Both the position numbers and the translations under genes were made by a program. This document shows, piece after piece, positions 52,870-61,700 of a stretch of DNA of 64,000 nucleotides. The notes beneath the pieces were generated by a model. The model saw nothing but the letters and a program-made list of their open reading frames with translations, was not told where the DNA came from and searched no databases. Source of the stretch: Pararhizobium sp. IMCC21322 (lineage in GTDB: Bacteria; Pseudomonadota; Alphaproteobacteria; Rhizobiales; GCA-2746425); the NCBI RefSeq assembly GCF_030758295.1, contig NZ_CP132335.1:1774412-1838411 (forward strand), written 5' to 3'. The number at the start of each line of letters is the position of its first letter. Position 1 is the stretch's first letter.

Positions 52870-53973
52870 ATGCACCGATCTAAATCAGCTTTGAAAATCA
52901 GCATATTCGGCCTGAGCCTTGCGCTTTCAACGAGTGCCGCATTTGCTCAGGAACGCAAGGTCAATATCTTCAACTGGTCCGACTACATTGATGAAAGCAT
53001 CCTGACTGATTTCACGGCTGAAACCGGAATTGAAGTCACCTACGACGTTTTTGATTCAAATGAAGTGCTCGAAACCAAATTATTGGCGGGCGGCAGCGGC
53101 TATGATGTTGTCGTGCCAACGGGAACATTTCTGGAACGGCAAATTCAGGCTGGCGTGTTTCAGGAACTGGATCGCGCGAAGCTTCCTAATCTGACAAATA
53201 TGTGGACTGACATTGAAAACCGTGTGGCCCAATATGATCCGGGCAACGCCTATTCCATCAACTATATGTGGGGCACCACCGGCATTGGCTACAATGTTGA
53301 AAAGATTGCCGAGCGTATGCCAGATGCACCACTCGATAGCTGGCGGATGATCTTTGATCCTGAAATCCTCTCAAAATTTCTGGATTGTGGGGTTCACATT
53401 CTGGATGCCCCAACCGAACTTGTGCCTGCCGCCCTGAATTATCTGGGGCTGGAACCGGATTCCAAGGATTCAGACCTGCTTGCGCAGGCGGAAGAGCTGT
53501 TACAGGGCATCCGTCCCTATGTTCAGAAATTCCACTCCTCGGAGTATATTAACGGCCTTGCCAATGGTGATATTTGTATTGCTGTGGGCTGGTCGGGTGA
53601 TGTGCTGCAAGCGCGGGACAGAGCTGCAGAAGCCGACAATGGCGTTTCTGTTAAATACGTAATCCCGAAAGAGGGCGCCCAGATGTGGTTTGATCAGATG
53701 GCCATTCCGGCTGATGCAAAGAATGTTGAAGAAGCTCATGAGTTTCTCAACTATATGATGCGCCCGGAGGTCATCGCAAAGGCGTCAAACTATGCCTATT
53801 ATGCCAATGGAAACCATGCATCAAAGCCTTTGCTGCTGGAGGACGTTTTTACCGACCCTGCGATTTATCCAAGCGCTGAGACTATGGCAAAACTGTTTAC
53901 CGTGACGGCCGCGGCTCCCCGTCAGCAGCGGCTGCTGACACGGACCTGGACCAGGGTAAAGACCGGCCAGTAA
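52870..53973 (+). CDS. potF: putrescine-type ABC transporter periplasmic binding protein
   Basis: 367 residues from ATG 52870 (GGGGA at 52860-52864); a TTG at 52858 is less likely. The signal peptide spans about 1-26 (AAFAQ). NIFNWSDYIDESILTDFTAETG is the PotD/PotF opening with the ligand-contact Trp/Ser/Asp (read in two parts). CIAVGWSGDVLQARDRA, KEGAQMWFDQMAIP and the RTWTRVKTGQ ending are PotF-specific. It delivers putrescine to PotGHI. Confidence 0.92.
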   Translation: MHRSKSALKISIFGLSLALSTSAAFAQERKVNIFNWSDYIDESILTDFTAETGIEVTYDVFDSNEVLETKLLAGGSGYDVVVPTGTFLERQIQAGVFQELDRAKLPNLTNMWTDIENRVAQYDPGNAYSINYMWGTTGIGYNVEKIAERMPDAPLDSWRMIFDPEILSKFLDCGVHILDAPTELVPAALNYLGLEPDSKDSDLLAQAEELLQGIRPYVQKFHSSEYINGLANGDICIAVGWSGDVLQARDRAAEADNGVSVKYVIPKEGAQMWFDQMAIPADAKNVEEAHEFLNYMMRPEVIAKASNYAYYANGNHASKPLLLEDVFTDPAIYPSAETMAKLFTVTAAAPRQQRLLTRTWTRVKTGQ

Positions 53974-53995
53974 AAAGACCTGCTATGCTGCAACG

Positions 53996-54025
53996 AAATA
54001 CCCGGTTCCGGACAGCCGGGTATTT
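53996..54025 (+). terminator. stem-loop between potF and potG (attenuator)
   Basis: AAATACCCGG (53996-54005) pairs perfectly with CCGGGTATTT (54016-54025) around a 10-nt loop. It starts 22 bp after the potF stop. The AT-rich base of the stem gives an A/T-flanked terminator-like structure. Probable role: raise PotF relative to PotGHI. Confidence 0.7.
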
Positions 54026-54058
54026 GACTCAAACGGATATGTGAAAGCGGCGAACACG

Positions 54059-55258
54059 ATGGCGAAAACTCTGGGGCCTGTCCGATGTGATTTTGCGCCG
54101 TGGAATGATCCTGATGCTGTGCCCTATATCTCCTTCCAGAATGTAACAAAGCGCTTTGGTGATTTCACCGCAGTGGACGATCTGTCGCTTGATATCTATG
54201 AGCGCGAATTTTTTGCGCTGCTCGGCCCTTCCGGATGTGGGAAAACCACGATGATGCGGATGCTGGCCGGATTTGACGCACCCTCCAGCGGCAACATATC
54301 GCTGGATGGGGCGGACCTGACCGGGATTCCGCCCTATAAGCGCCCGGTTAACATGATGTTTCAGTCCTATGCGCTGTTTCCCCATATGAGCGTAGAGAAG
54401 AACATTGCGTTCGGTCTGAAGCAGGAGCGTATCGCCAGTTCAGATGTGAAGGTTCGCGTTGAGGAAATGCTGAGCCTCGTCAAACTCGAGGAATTTGCCA
54501 AACGCAAACCACATCAATTGTCAGGTGGGCAACGCCAGCGCGTTGCTTTGGCCAGGTCTCTGGCAAAACGCCCGAAAGTGTTGCTGTTGGATGAGCCAAT
54601 GGGTGCGCTGGATAAGAAACTGCGTGAAGAAACCCAATTTGAATTGATGGATCTGCAGGAACGCCTTGGCATGACGTTTATGATTGTGACCCATGATCAG
54701 GAAGAAGCCATGACTGTGGCGGATCGCATTGCCGTCATGGATAAGGGGCGCATCATTCAGATCGCCACGCCCACCGAAATCTATGAACAACCATCCTCGC
54801 GTTATGTTGCTGACTTTATTGGCGACATCAACTTGATTGAGGGGCGGTTGACCGAGTTCTCGGAGGCCGGATTTACAGAAAATCTTGCAACCATGCGGTG
54901 CCCGGGCATCGGACCAAATACCGAAACGGGTCTTGAAATCCAGGTGCGGTGCGAGACCACGGGTGATCTGGCCGTGGGTGATCATGGTTGGTTTGCGATG
55001 CGTCCGGAAAAAATTCGCTTGTCCCATGATGTGCCAGAGGGAATTGATCCAGCCAATCCGGTCAACGCTGTCGAAGGAATCATCTACGACATCGCCTATC
55101 TGGGAGATGTGTCCGTATTTCATGTGAAGATCAATGACGACTTCATCATTCGGGCGACGCAGACCAATACCACAAGGTCGGTGGAACGGCCCTTGTCCTG
55201 GGAAGACCAAGTGTGGCTTTATTGGGGAGCGGATGCAGGCATCCTGCTGGCTTCATGA
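54059..55258 (+). CDS. potG: putrescine ABC transporter ATP-binding protein
   Basis: 399 residues from ATG 54059; a GTG at 54041 adds six residues and cannot be excluded because neither start has a strong RBS. Walker A is GPSGCGKTTMMRMLAG, the Q-loop MMFQSYALFPHMSV, the signature [15 protein letters not shown], Walker B LLLDEPMGALDKK and the H-loop VTHDQEEAMTV. The C-terminal TOBE domain includes MRPEKIRLS. It overlaps potH by 4 bp. Confidence 0.92.
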   Translation: MAKTLGPVRCDFAPWNDPDAVPYISFQNVTKRFGDFTAVDDLSLDIYEREFFALLGPSGCGKTTMMRMLAGFDAPSSGNISLDGADLTGIPPYKRPVNMMFQSYALFPHMSVEKNIAFGLKQERIASSDVKVRVEEMLSLVKLEEFAKRKPHQLSGGQRQRVALARSLAKRPKVLLLDEPMGALDKKLREETQFELMDLQERLGMTFMIVTHDQEEAMTVADRIAVMDKGRIIQIATPTEIYEQPSSRYVADFIGDINLIEGRLTEFSEAGFTENLATMRCPGIGPNTETGLEIQVRCETTGDLAVGDHGWFAMRPEKIRLSHDVPEGIDPANPVNAVEGIIYDIAYLGDVSVFHVKINDDFIIRATQTNTTRSVERPLSWEDQVWLYWGADAGILLAS

Positions 55259-56181
55259 ACAGTTTGAAGCGTTTTTTCAACGATAGGATCAGTAGCCGTT
55301 TTGTGCTCATCGGTGTGCCTTATTTCTGGCTGGTGATCCTGTTTCTAATCCCGTTCCTGATCGTCCTGAAAGTCTCTTTTTCAGAGCCGACAGTCTCTAT
55401 ACCGCCCTACAGCCCGAGGCTGGACATCAGCGGTGGTCTGTCTGCTCTTTGGCAGCAGGTCCAGCAGTTCAGCTTTGAGAACTATGTTTTCCTCATAGAA
55501 GAACCGCTGTTCTACCGTTCCTATCTGTCCAGTTTCACAATTGCTGCCATTGCAACTTTCATCACATTGTTGATCGGGTATCCTATGGCTTACGCCATGG
55601 CGCGTGCGCCGCGGTCCTGGCGCGCTATTTTGTTGATGTTGGTCATTTTGCCGTTCTGGACGTCTTTCCTGATCCGCGTTTACGCGTGGATCGGAATTCT
55701 GAAGAAAGAGGGTCTGCTCAATCAGGCATTGCTGGCCATTGGCGTTATTTCCGAGCCGTTGACGATCCTCAATACCAACGCTGCTGTCTATATCGGGATC
55801 GTGTATTCCTATCTGCCATTTCTGGTGTTGCCGCTTTATGCCTCGCTTGAGCGCATGGATGACAGCCTGCTGGAGGCCGCAGCCGATTTGGGCTGCACAC
55901 CTTTGAAAGCATTCTGGACAATTACACTTCCAATATCGATTCCAGGTGTCATTGCCGGATGCTTTCTCGTCTTCATTCCCGCTATTGGGGAATTTGTCAT
56001 TCCAGATCTTCTGGGCGGTTCCGAAACTCTGATGATCGGGCGCACCTTATGGGTCGAGTTTTTCAACAATCGCGATTGGCCGGTCGCAAGTGCAGTCGCG
56101 GTGATCCTGCTTCTTATTCTCGTGGTTCCAATTGCCCTGTTTCAAAATGCACAGGCGCGCGCTGAGGAGAAAGCCTCGTGA
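55255..56181 (+). CDS. potH: putrescine ABC transporter permease PotH
   Basis: 308 residues from ATG 55255, overlapping the potG stop (ATGA). A first helix lies at about 20-42 (GVPYFWLVILFLIPFLIVLK), followed by a periplasmic stretch and five more helices. The coupling loop is DDSLLEAAADLGCTPLKAFW. FIPAIGEFVIPDLLGGSETL is typical of PotH. With PotI it forms the channel. Confidence 0.92.
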   Translation: MNSLKRFFNDRISSRFVLIGVPYFWLVILFLIPFLIVLKVSFSEPTVSIPPYSPRLDISGGLSALWQQVQQFSFENYVFLIEEPLFYRSYLSSFTIAAIATFITLLIGYPMAYAMARAPRSWRAILLMLVILPFWTSFLIRVYAWIGILKKEGLLNQALLAIGVISEPLTILNTNAAVYIGIVYSYLPFLVLPLYASLERMDDSLLEAAADLGCTPLKAFWTITLPISIPGVIAGCFLVFIPAIGEFVIPDLLGGSETLMIGRTLWVEFFNNRDWPVASAVAVILLLILVVPIALFQNAQARAEEKAS

Positions 56182-56987
56182 AGCGCTCCAGTTGGTTCAA
56201 CATCACGTCTCTGGTCCTGGGGTTTTCATTTCTCTATCTGCCAATCCTGCTGCTTGTCATTTTCTCATTCAATGAATCGCGTCTGGTCACTGTCTGGGGA
56301 GGGTTTTCAACCAAATGGTATCGTGAGATGTGGCAGAATCAGGGATTGATTGACGCCGCCTGGGTCACACTGCGCGTTGGCCTGCTATCTGCAACTATTG
56401 CCACAGTGCTTGGCACAATGGCGGCATTGGCCTTGTCCCGGCATAAGCGTTTTGCAGGCCGGACCCTGTTTTCAGGAATGATTTATGCGCCGCTTGTGAT
56501 GCCCGAAGTCATTACCGGCCTGTCACTGCTGCTGCTGTTTGTTGCCATAGATTTTGCGCGAGGTTTTTGGGCTGTCACACTGGCCCACATTACCTTTTCC
56601 ATGTGTTTCGTCGCGGTTGTGGTGCAATCAAGACTGGTGACATTTGATCGCTCACTGGAGGAGGCAGCAAGTGACCTTGGCTGCCCGCCAGCTAAAACCT
56701 TTTTTGTCATTACACTGCCGGTTATAGCGCCTGCAATAATCGCCGGGTGGATGCTGGCCTTCACATTGTCTCTGGATGATCTGGTGATCGCAAGCTTTAC
56801 ATCCGGCCCGGGTGCCACAACGCTGCCGATGAAAATCTACAGTCAGGTTCGGCTTGGGGTGACACCGGAGATAAATGCCGTCTGCACAATCCTATTGGGG
56901 CTGGTAACCTCAGGGGTTCTGATTGCATCCTACCTGACGCGCAAAGAACAGCAGCGCACCCAGTTTAAATCGGCCACAGCGCAATAG
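56178..56987 (+). CDS. potI: putrescine ABC transporter permease PotI
   Basis: A 269-residue permease from GTG 56178, overlapping the potH stop (GTGA). Six helices; the coupling loop is DRSLEEAASDLGCPPAKTFF. SLDDLVIASFTSGPGATTLP and MKIYSQVRLGVTPEINAV are PotI/PotC hallmarks. The C-terminus is basic and cytoplasmic. It ends the pot operon. Confidence 0.93.
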   Translation: MKRSSWFNITSLVLGFSFLYLPILLLVIFSFNESRLVTVWGGFSTKWYREMWQNQGLIDAAWVTLRVGLLSATIATVLGTMAALALSRHKRFAGRTLFSGMIYAPLVMPEVITGLSLLLLFVAIDFARGFWAVTLAHITFSMCFVAVVVQSRLVTFDRSLEEAASDLGCPPAKTFFVITLPVIAPAIIAGWMLAFTLSLDDLVIASFTSGPGATTLPMKIYSQVRLGVTPEINAVCTILLGLVTSGVLIASYLTRKEQQRTQFKSATAQ

Positions 56988-57045
56988 AAGGCGTCTGATT
57001 GATAAAGTATCTGGTGAATTAAGGCATTTGGTGAGTTAAGGGAAA

Positions 57046-57122
57046 TGGTACAGCTGGGTGGTCTCGAACCACCGACCTCCGGATCCACAATCCGGCGCTC
57101 TAACCAACTGAGCTACAGCTGC
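57046..57122 (-). tRNA. tRNA-His (anticodon GTG)
   Basis: A complete minus-strand cloverleaf with encoded CCA (57046-57048). Acceptor GCAGCTG pairs with CAGCTGT (G1-U72 wobble), D stem GCTC/GAGC, anticodon stem CCGGA/TCCGG with loop TTGTGGA, and T stem GGTGG/CCACC. The discriminator is A73, and position -1 is T, so the normally universal G-1:C73 pair is missing. This is the known alphaproteobacterial tRNA-His type read by a matching HisRS. Confidence 0.97.
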
Positions 57123-57299
57123 ACATGCCCGACAACATCACAGTTGCAGGCGAGAAAGTCTTTAGGCCGACGTTAGCGGTATTTCAAGCAAAACTTTGAA
57201 CGCAATATCCATTTGCTCCCGCAAAAGGGGGAATCCGGTGGATATGTGAAATGCTTTTCAGATTCTGGCCGTATGGTGTCTGGAAATGCAGACAAAGAA

Positions 57300-57323
57300 A
57301 AACCCGGACCTAAATCCGGGTTT
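57300..57323 (-). terminator. intrinsic terminator of the phasin gene
   Basis: On the minus strand AAACCCGGA (57323-57315) pairs with TCCGGGTTT (57308-57300), followed by TTCTTTG. It lies 28 bp downstream of the phasin stop at 57351. Confidence 0.85.
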
Positions 57324-57350
57324 CTCAGTGGATGCTTGGGAGTAAGTAAA

Positions 57351-57926
57351 TTAAGCAGCTTTCATCACTTTTTCAGCAGCCTGTTTGGCTGGGCTGAAAG
57401 TCTCGGTCACAGCCTTGCCAGTCAACGAAGACAGGTCCTTGGACTGTGCGCTGAACATTTCGAACTGCTGACGGGCAAATGATGTCTGCAATTCAACAGC
57501 TTCGGATACTGATTTCACGCTGAACATGTCCTTGAAGAAATCATAGGCCGCATCGGTGTTGGCTTTGGCATTGTCCATGGCTCTGTGCTGAACTTCCAAA
57601 GCGGTTTCGCGCACGGTTTCCAGTGTTTCTTCGACAACGTCGATGGATTCTTCTGCAGCAGCCTTGACTTTCGCATAGCCATCTTTGGTCTGGGAAACAG
57701 CTTTTTCAGCCATGTCGCGAACCATTGTTGGAACTTCCATGTTGGCGCCGTCGAATTTCGACACATCAAACATGTCTGCGCCTGCAAATGGCATCTCAGG
57801 CACCTTGAAAGCTTCGAAGCCTGGCATTCCAGGGATGATAGGTGTTGTCGTTGCTTCAGTTTTCGCATCTACCGCAGGCTTGTTTGCAGCGCGGGTGCGG
57901 GTCGTTTTTGTTTTATTCGTGGTCAT
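57351..57926 (-). CDS. phasin (polyhydroxyalkanoate granule-associated protein)
   Basis: 191 residues from ATG 57926; an in-frame start at 57977 is not used because it would cover the promoter. A basic, Thr-rich N-terminus (TTNKTKTTRTRAANKPA) precedes a linker with Pro-Gly-Met repeats (IIPGMPGFEAFKVPEMPFAG). A long amphipathic helical phasin domain (about 75-185) follows, with AYDFFKDMFSVKSVSEAVEL and QTSFARQQFEMFSAQSKDLS. Phasins coat PHB granules. A second phasin gene lies 140 bp upstream in the same direction. Confidence 0.88.
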   Translation of the reverse strand: MTTNKTKTTRTRAANKPAVDAKTEATTTPIIPGMPGFEAFKVPEMPFAGADMFDVSKFDGANMEVPTMVRDMAEKAVSQTKDGYAKVKAAAEESIDVVEETLETVRETALEVQHRAMDNAKANTDAAYDFFKDMFSVKSVSEAVELQTSFARQQFEMFSAQSKDLSSLTGKAVTETFSPAKQAAEKVMKAA

Positions 57927-58021
57927 GTCAATAACTCCAGTTTTTGCCGTGTATCTCGTGGCCTGCAGCGTGAACATGATGTCTCGGCAAGCCGTTGCGT
58001 ATCAGATATAATACATTTCTT

Positions 58022-58051
58022 GTGCATTGCAACAATTTTTTTGCAATGCAC
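58022..58051. promoter_or_regulatory. paired TGCAnTGCA motifs upstream of the first phasin gene
   Basis: TGCATTGCA (58023-58031) and TGCAATGCA (58042-58050) form an inverted pair (GTGCATTGCA with TGCAATGCAC) around 10 nt of A/T-rich sequence, 96-125 bp before the phasin start. The same 9-mer core occurs twice before the second phasin gene. A PHB-responsive repressor such as PhaR is the expected ligand. Confidence 0.6.
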
Positions 58052-58066
58052 CATTTTCGTAAAGAA

Positions 58067-58441
58067 TCAGGCTTTGAATTTGCTCTGAATATCTTTCACT
58101 GCATTGACAGCTTCTTCACCCATGGATTGAGCCTGTTTTGTCACCGACTCGATTTGGTCCTTGATGTATTTTGTCTGCAGTTCCAGCGCTTCCTGAGGAT
58201 CTTTCGCTGTGACCAGTTTTTCGGCCTGGCTAAACGCCGCGCTCATGTGGTCTTCAGTCAGAGCCAAGGCTTTTTTGCCAGCTTCAGTAGTTTTGGATTG
58301 CAGGTCGCTGCCGGAGTTTTCCATCTTGCTGGCAGTATCCTGCATTGTTTCCATGTAAGTATTAAAAGCCTTGCGGGCTTGTTCCATGCCTTGTTCGGCA
58401 AAGGCACGCATCTGTTCACTCATGTCATAGTTCTTGCTCAT
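58067..58441 (-). CDS. small phasin-family protein
   Basis: 124 residues from ATG 58441 (MSKNYDMSEQMRAF); an alternative ATG at 58447 adds two residues. It is entirely helical in appearance, with no signal. MEQARKAFNTYMETMQDTAS, DPQEALELQTKYIKDQIESV and TKQAQSMGEEAVNAVKDIQ are phasin-2 signatures. It lacks the Pro-rich N-terminal linker of the neighbouring phasin. It is preceded by a large palindromic region with two TGCAnTGCA motifs and no other gene before the histidine kinase. Confidence 0.88.
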   Translation of the reverse strand: MSKNYDMSEQMRAFAEQGMEQARKAFNTYMETMQDTASKMENSGSDLQSKTTEAGKKALALTEDHMSAAFSQAEKLVTAKDPQEALELQTKYIKDQIESVTKQAQSMGEEAVNAVKDIQSKFKA

Positions 58442-58474
58442 CGTCACACCTTATGGGTTTGTGTTTGTCTATGT

Positions 58475-58509
58475 TGCAATGCAATATAATAATAATATTG
58501 TGCAGTGCA
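58475..58509. promoter_or_regulatory. large palindrome with TGCAnTGCA motifs upstream of the small phasin gene
   Basis: TGCAATGCA (58475-58483) and TGCAGTGCA (58501-58509) lie within ATGTTGCAATGCAATAT and ATATTGTGCAGTGCAACAT, near-perfect inverted arms around AATAATA. It is 34 bp upstream of the start. The rest of the 321-bp gap (58442-58762) is AT-rich and holds promoter sequence for the phasin and the histidine kinase, with no other gene seen. Confidence 0.65.
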
Positions 58510-58762
58510 ACATAAAAATTAAAAATTCTGGTTTTTCACTGTTTTTTTTGCGCCTGTGGAACCTGTGGATTGCTCTGAATTTAACCCTGTTCGCAATCAA
58601 AATGCCGTAATTGGCACAATAGATGGACCCATCAGTCACTTTGTATTAACAAAACCTTAATGGCGGTTTCACGTTTTGAGGAAGCTGATCAATGAATTTG
58701 GGCCGGTTTCCGGCGAGTGCTTAATGCAATAAGCGCCAGAAACATGCCCACGGAAGAATGGA

Positions 58763-61700
58763 TTGCAATTGTCGAAACGTCGTGACAATCGAGCTTTTAT
58801 GTCTTGGACGGCCTGCGAGCCGCTGAATGCGCTTGCATTGTCCGTGAAGCCAGCTCTGGTTCTGTCTCCCGACGGCGCGCAATTGCTTTGGGCCAATCCA
58901 GCTGGCGCAAAGCGTCTGGGCACCCAGGATTTGAAAACGCTGTTGAGCGAAGAGTTTCCGCAAAACTTCCCGCTGCGCAAACAAATCCGGCATTTGTTCA
59001 ATTGGTTGCACAATGACAAACAGCAGATTCAACGTTTACGGCTTGGTCGCAGCGCATCGACGCCGCTGGAAATGGTCACTGTCAGCAAACTGAGAAATGT
59101 GGAAGGCGTCGCTGGTGTTCTGCTGCGCCCGGTTGCGGGGCCGACTGCACAGGACTTTCAACAGCGCGCGGACACGATGGCGGATTGGCTTGGATCTGGT
59201 CACCATTATGCGGCTCTGTTTTCCAATACGGGCGATGTAATTGCTTCATCCGGCGCTTTCCATGAATTGCGCCATGCAGCCACAGCATTGCAGTCCCTGC
59301 TGGAAGAGGCGGAAGACAGCGTGCTTCCTGTGTCTCAGCAGATAACAATTCAGTCAGGTACACGAAACCTTGTGACCGCGCTGAAACTGCCGATGGATGA
59401 TGAAGAGGTTTTTCTGCTGCTGGTTGACGCAGATGAGGCGTCTTTTTCATTGTCGGACGACCATGCGCAACATGAGCGAGATACTAACGCGCAGGGTAAT
59501 GGCGAGCAGGAAACTGACGAGAAAGCAGCTGACGTGAAAGTTGCTGACGAGAAAGCTGCCGGCCCTGCGGAAACAGGTCTGCAGTCCGTCAGGCAAAATC
59601 ATGCAGGAAGATTGTCAGCCTCGGAAATCAAGGTGCCAAAACCGGCCAATGATACAAGGCCGCAGCAGATAAAAGCACCAGAGAAGACAGAAGTACCCGC
59701 GAAAGCTGCTGCATCTGCCGAGCCTGATTTAATGCGCTTCGTCTGGCGAATGGATGATGGTTTCAAGTTCACTTTCGTTTCCCCGGAATTTCAGACCCTT
59801 GTCGGGTTGCGCGGCGCCTTTGAAGGACGCACCTGGCAGGATTTGGCGGGCGATTATCAACTCGACCCAGATGGTGAGTTGCAAAGTGCCATCACGTCAA
59901 AAGATTCCTGGAGCGGGAAGCACATAATCTGGGCGTTGCCGAAGCGGAAAAAAATTGCCGGGATTGAGCTATCCGCAATGCCCGTCTTTGACGCCGAGAA
60001 GCGCTTTCAAGGCTATCGCGGTTTCGGAGCCTGCCAGTTGCAAGACCAGATAATTACGGTCGATGAGCCTCCGGTACAAGATAATTATGCAGCAATGCCT
60101 GATGAGTTTTCGTCCGATGGTATGGCTGCTGATGTGTTTGATGATGCTGAACCGGATGTCACCGTACCAAAAGCCTCTGTCGTTGACGCCGGCCGGCAAA
60201 ATGAGCCGGATGAAGTTCCGGCAATTGTGGATACAAGGCCCTCCAGCACACAGGAATACACAAAAGGTCTGACCCCTGAAGAACGCAAGGCCTTTGAGGA
60301 AATCGGGAAATCCCTTGGAAAGCATGCAGTCACACAGCAAGCTCTCGCCAAACAGGATTTAGAAAAACAAACCGCTGAAGTTCCAGAGGCTGAAATTTCA
60401 GTCACGGAAACCCCAATTGCAGAAACCCCTGACTTAGAAACCCCTGACTTAGAAACCTCAGACTTGGAAACTGCAGGCGCAGAAGTTGCTAAAGCCGTGG
60501 CGTCGGAAGCTGGCACGGCTGATCAGGAGCAGGGTTCAGGAACCGAAAATTCTCTGCGCGCCATGTTGGACCGGATTGATACCGGTGTTCTTGTGGTCCG
60601 CGATGATCAGGTTCTGTTTGCAAATCGGTCTCTTGCAGAAATGGCCGGCTACGAGGATGCACAATCCTATTTGGCGGCAAATGTTGCAGCACCCATGGGC
60701 GGCTTCTCGCTGGACCGTGTTGGCGACGACGGAACAATGCAACTGACGGGCAAAGACGATGCCACCCATAAGGTTCGCGCCGCGATTGGCAAGATCGACT
60801 GGGATGGCCAGTCAGCCAGCCTGTTGACGGTCGACCCCGTCAACTACAATACACCCGTGCCCGCCTTGAGTTCACAAGTTGGAGACCGGGTGTGGAACGC
60901 AGATGAGCTTCTGGCCATTTTGAACACCGCCACGGAAGGTGTTCTGATGATTGATGTGGAAGGGAAAATCCTGGCCCTCAATCATGGTGCGGAAGCTCTG
61001 TTTGATGAAGATCAGACAAGTCTCATTGGCCGTGATCTCACAACCTTGCTCGCGCTGGAAAGTCATAAACCTGCCCGCGATTATCTGGCCGGAATCAAAG
61101 GCGCCGGCGTTGCCTCCATTCTCAATGATGGCCGCGAGGTTATTGGCCAGACCGCGAAGGGCGGTTATATGCCGCTGTTCATGACGATGGGCCAGGTTGG
61201 CGAAGAAAGTCCGGACGATGTGGCAGATATGCGTCTTTGCGTGGTGCTGCGGGACATCACCCAATGGAAGCGTGCCGAAGATGATCTGATTGCCGCCCGC
61301 CACAATGCTGAAAAAGCCAACACAGCGAAATCAGACTTTCTGGCAAAAATCAGCCATGAAATACGCACGCCGTTAAACGCCATTCTGGGCTTTTCGGAAG
61401 TTATGCTGGAAGAGCGTTTCGGCCCGATCGGCAATCCGCGCTACAAGGATTACATCAACGACATTCATACATCCGGTGCTCATGTCATCAATCTGGTGAA
61501 TGACATGCTGGACATCTCCAAAATCGAGGCCGGGCAGCTGGACCTGACCTTTACGGCGGTTGATCTGGTGGCGGTTCTGAAAGAATGCGTTGCACTGATG
61601 CAGCCCCAGGCCAATGAAGGCCGTGTTATCATCCGCACAAGTTTTGCCGATGATCTGCCGCGCGTTGTGGCCGACGCCAAGACAATACGCCAGATCGCAC

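Noticed and set aside
54521-55210. 229-codon minus-strand open frame opposite potG
   Set aside because: Antisense shadow of a clear ABC ATPase.
60420-60480. Possible CRISPR or intergenic repeat
   Set aside because: The 15-bp repeat is in frame inside the histidine kinase and encodes a repetitive linker.
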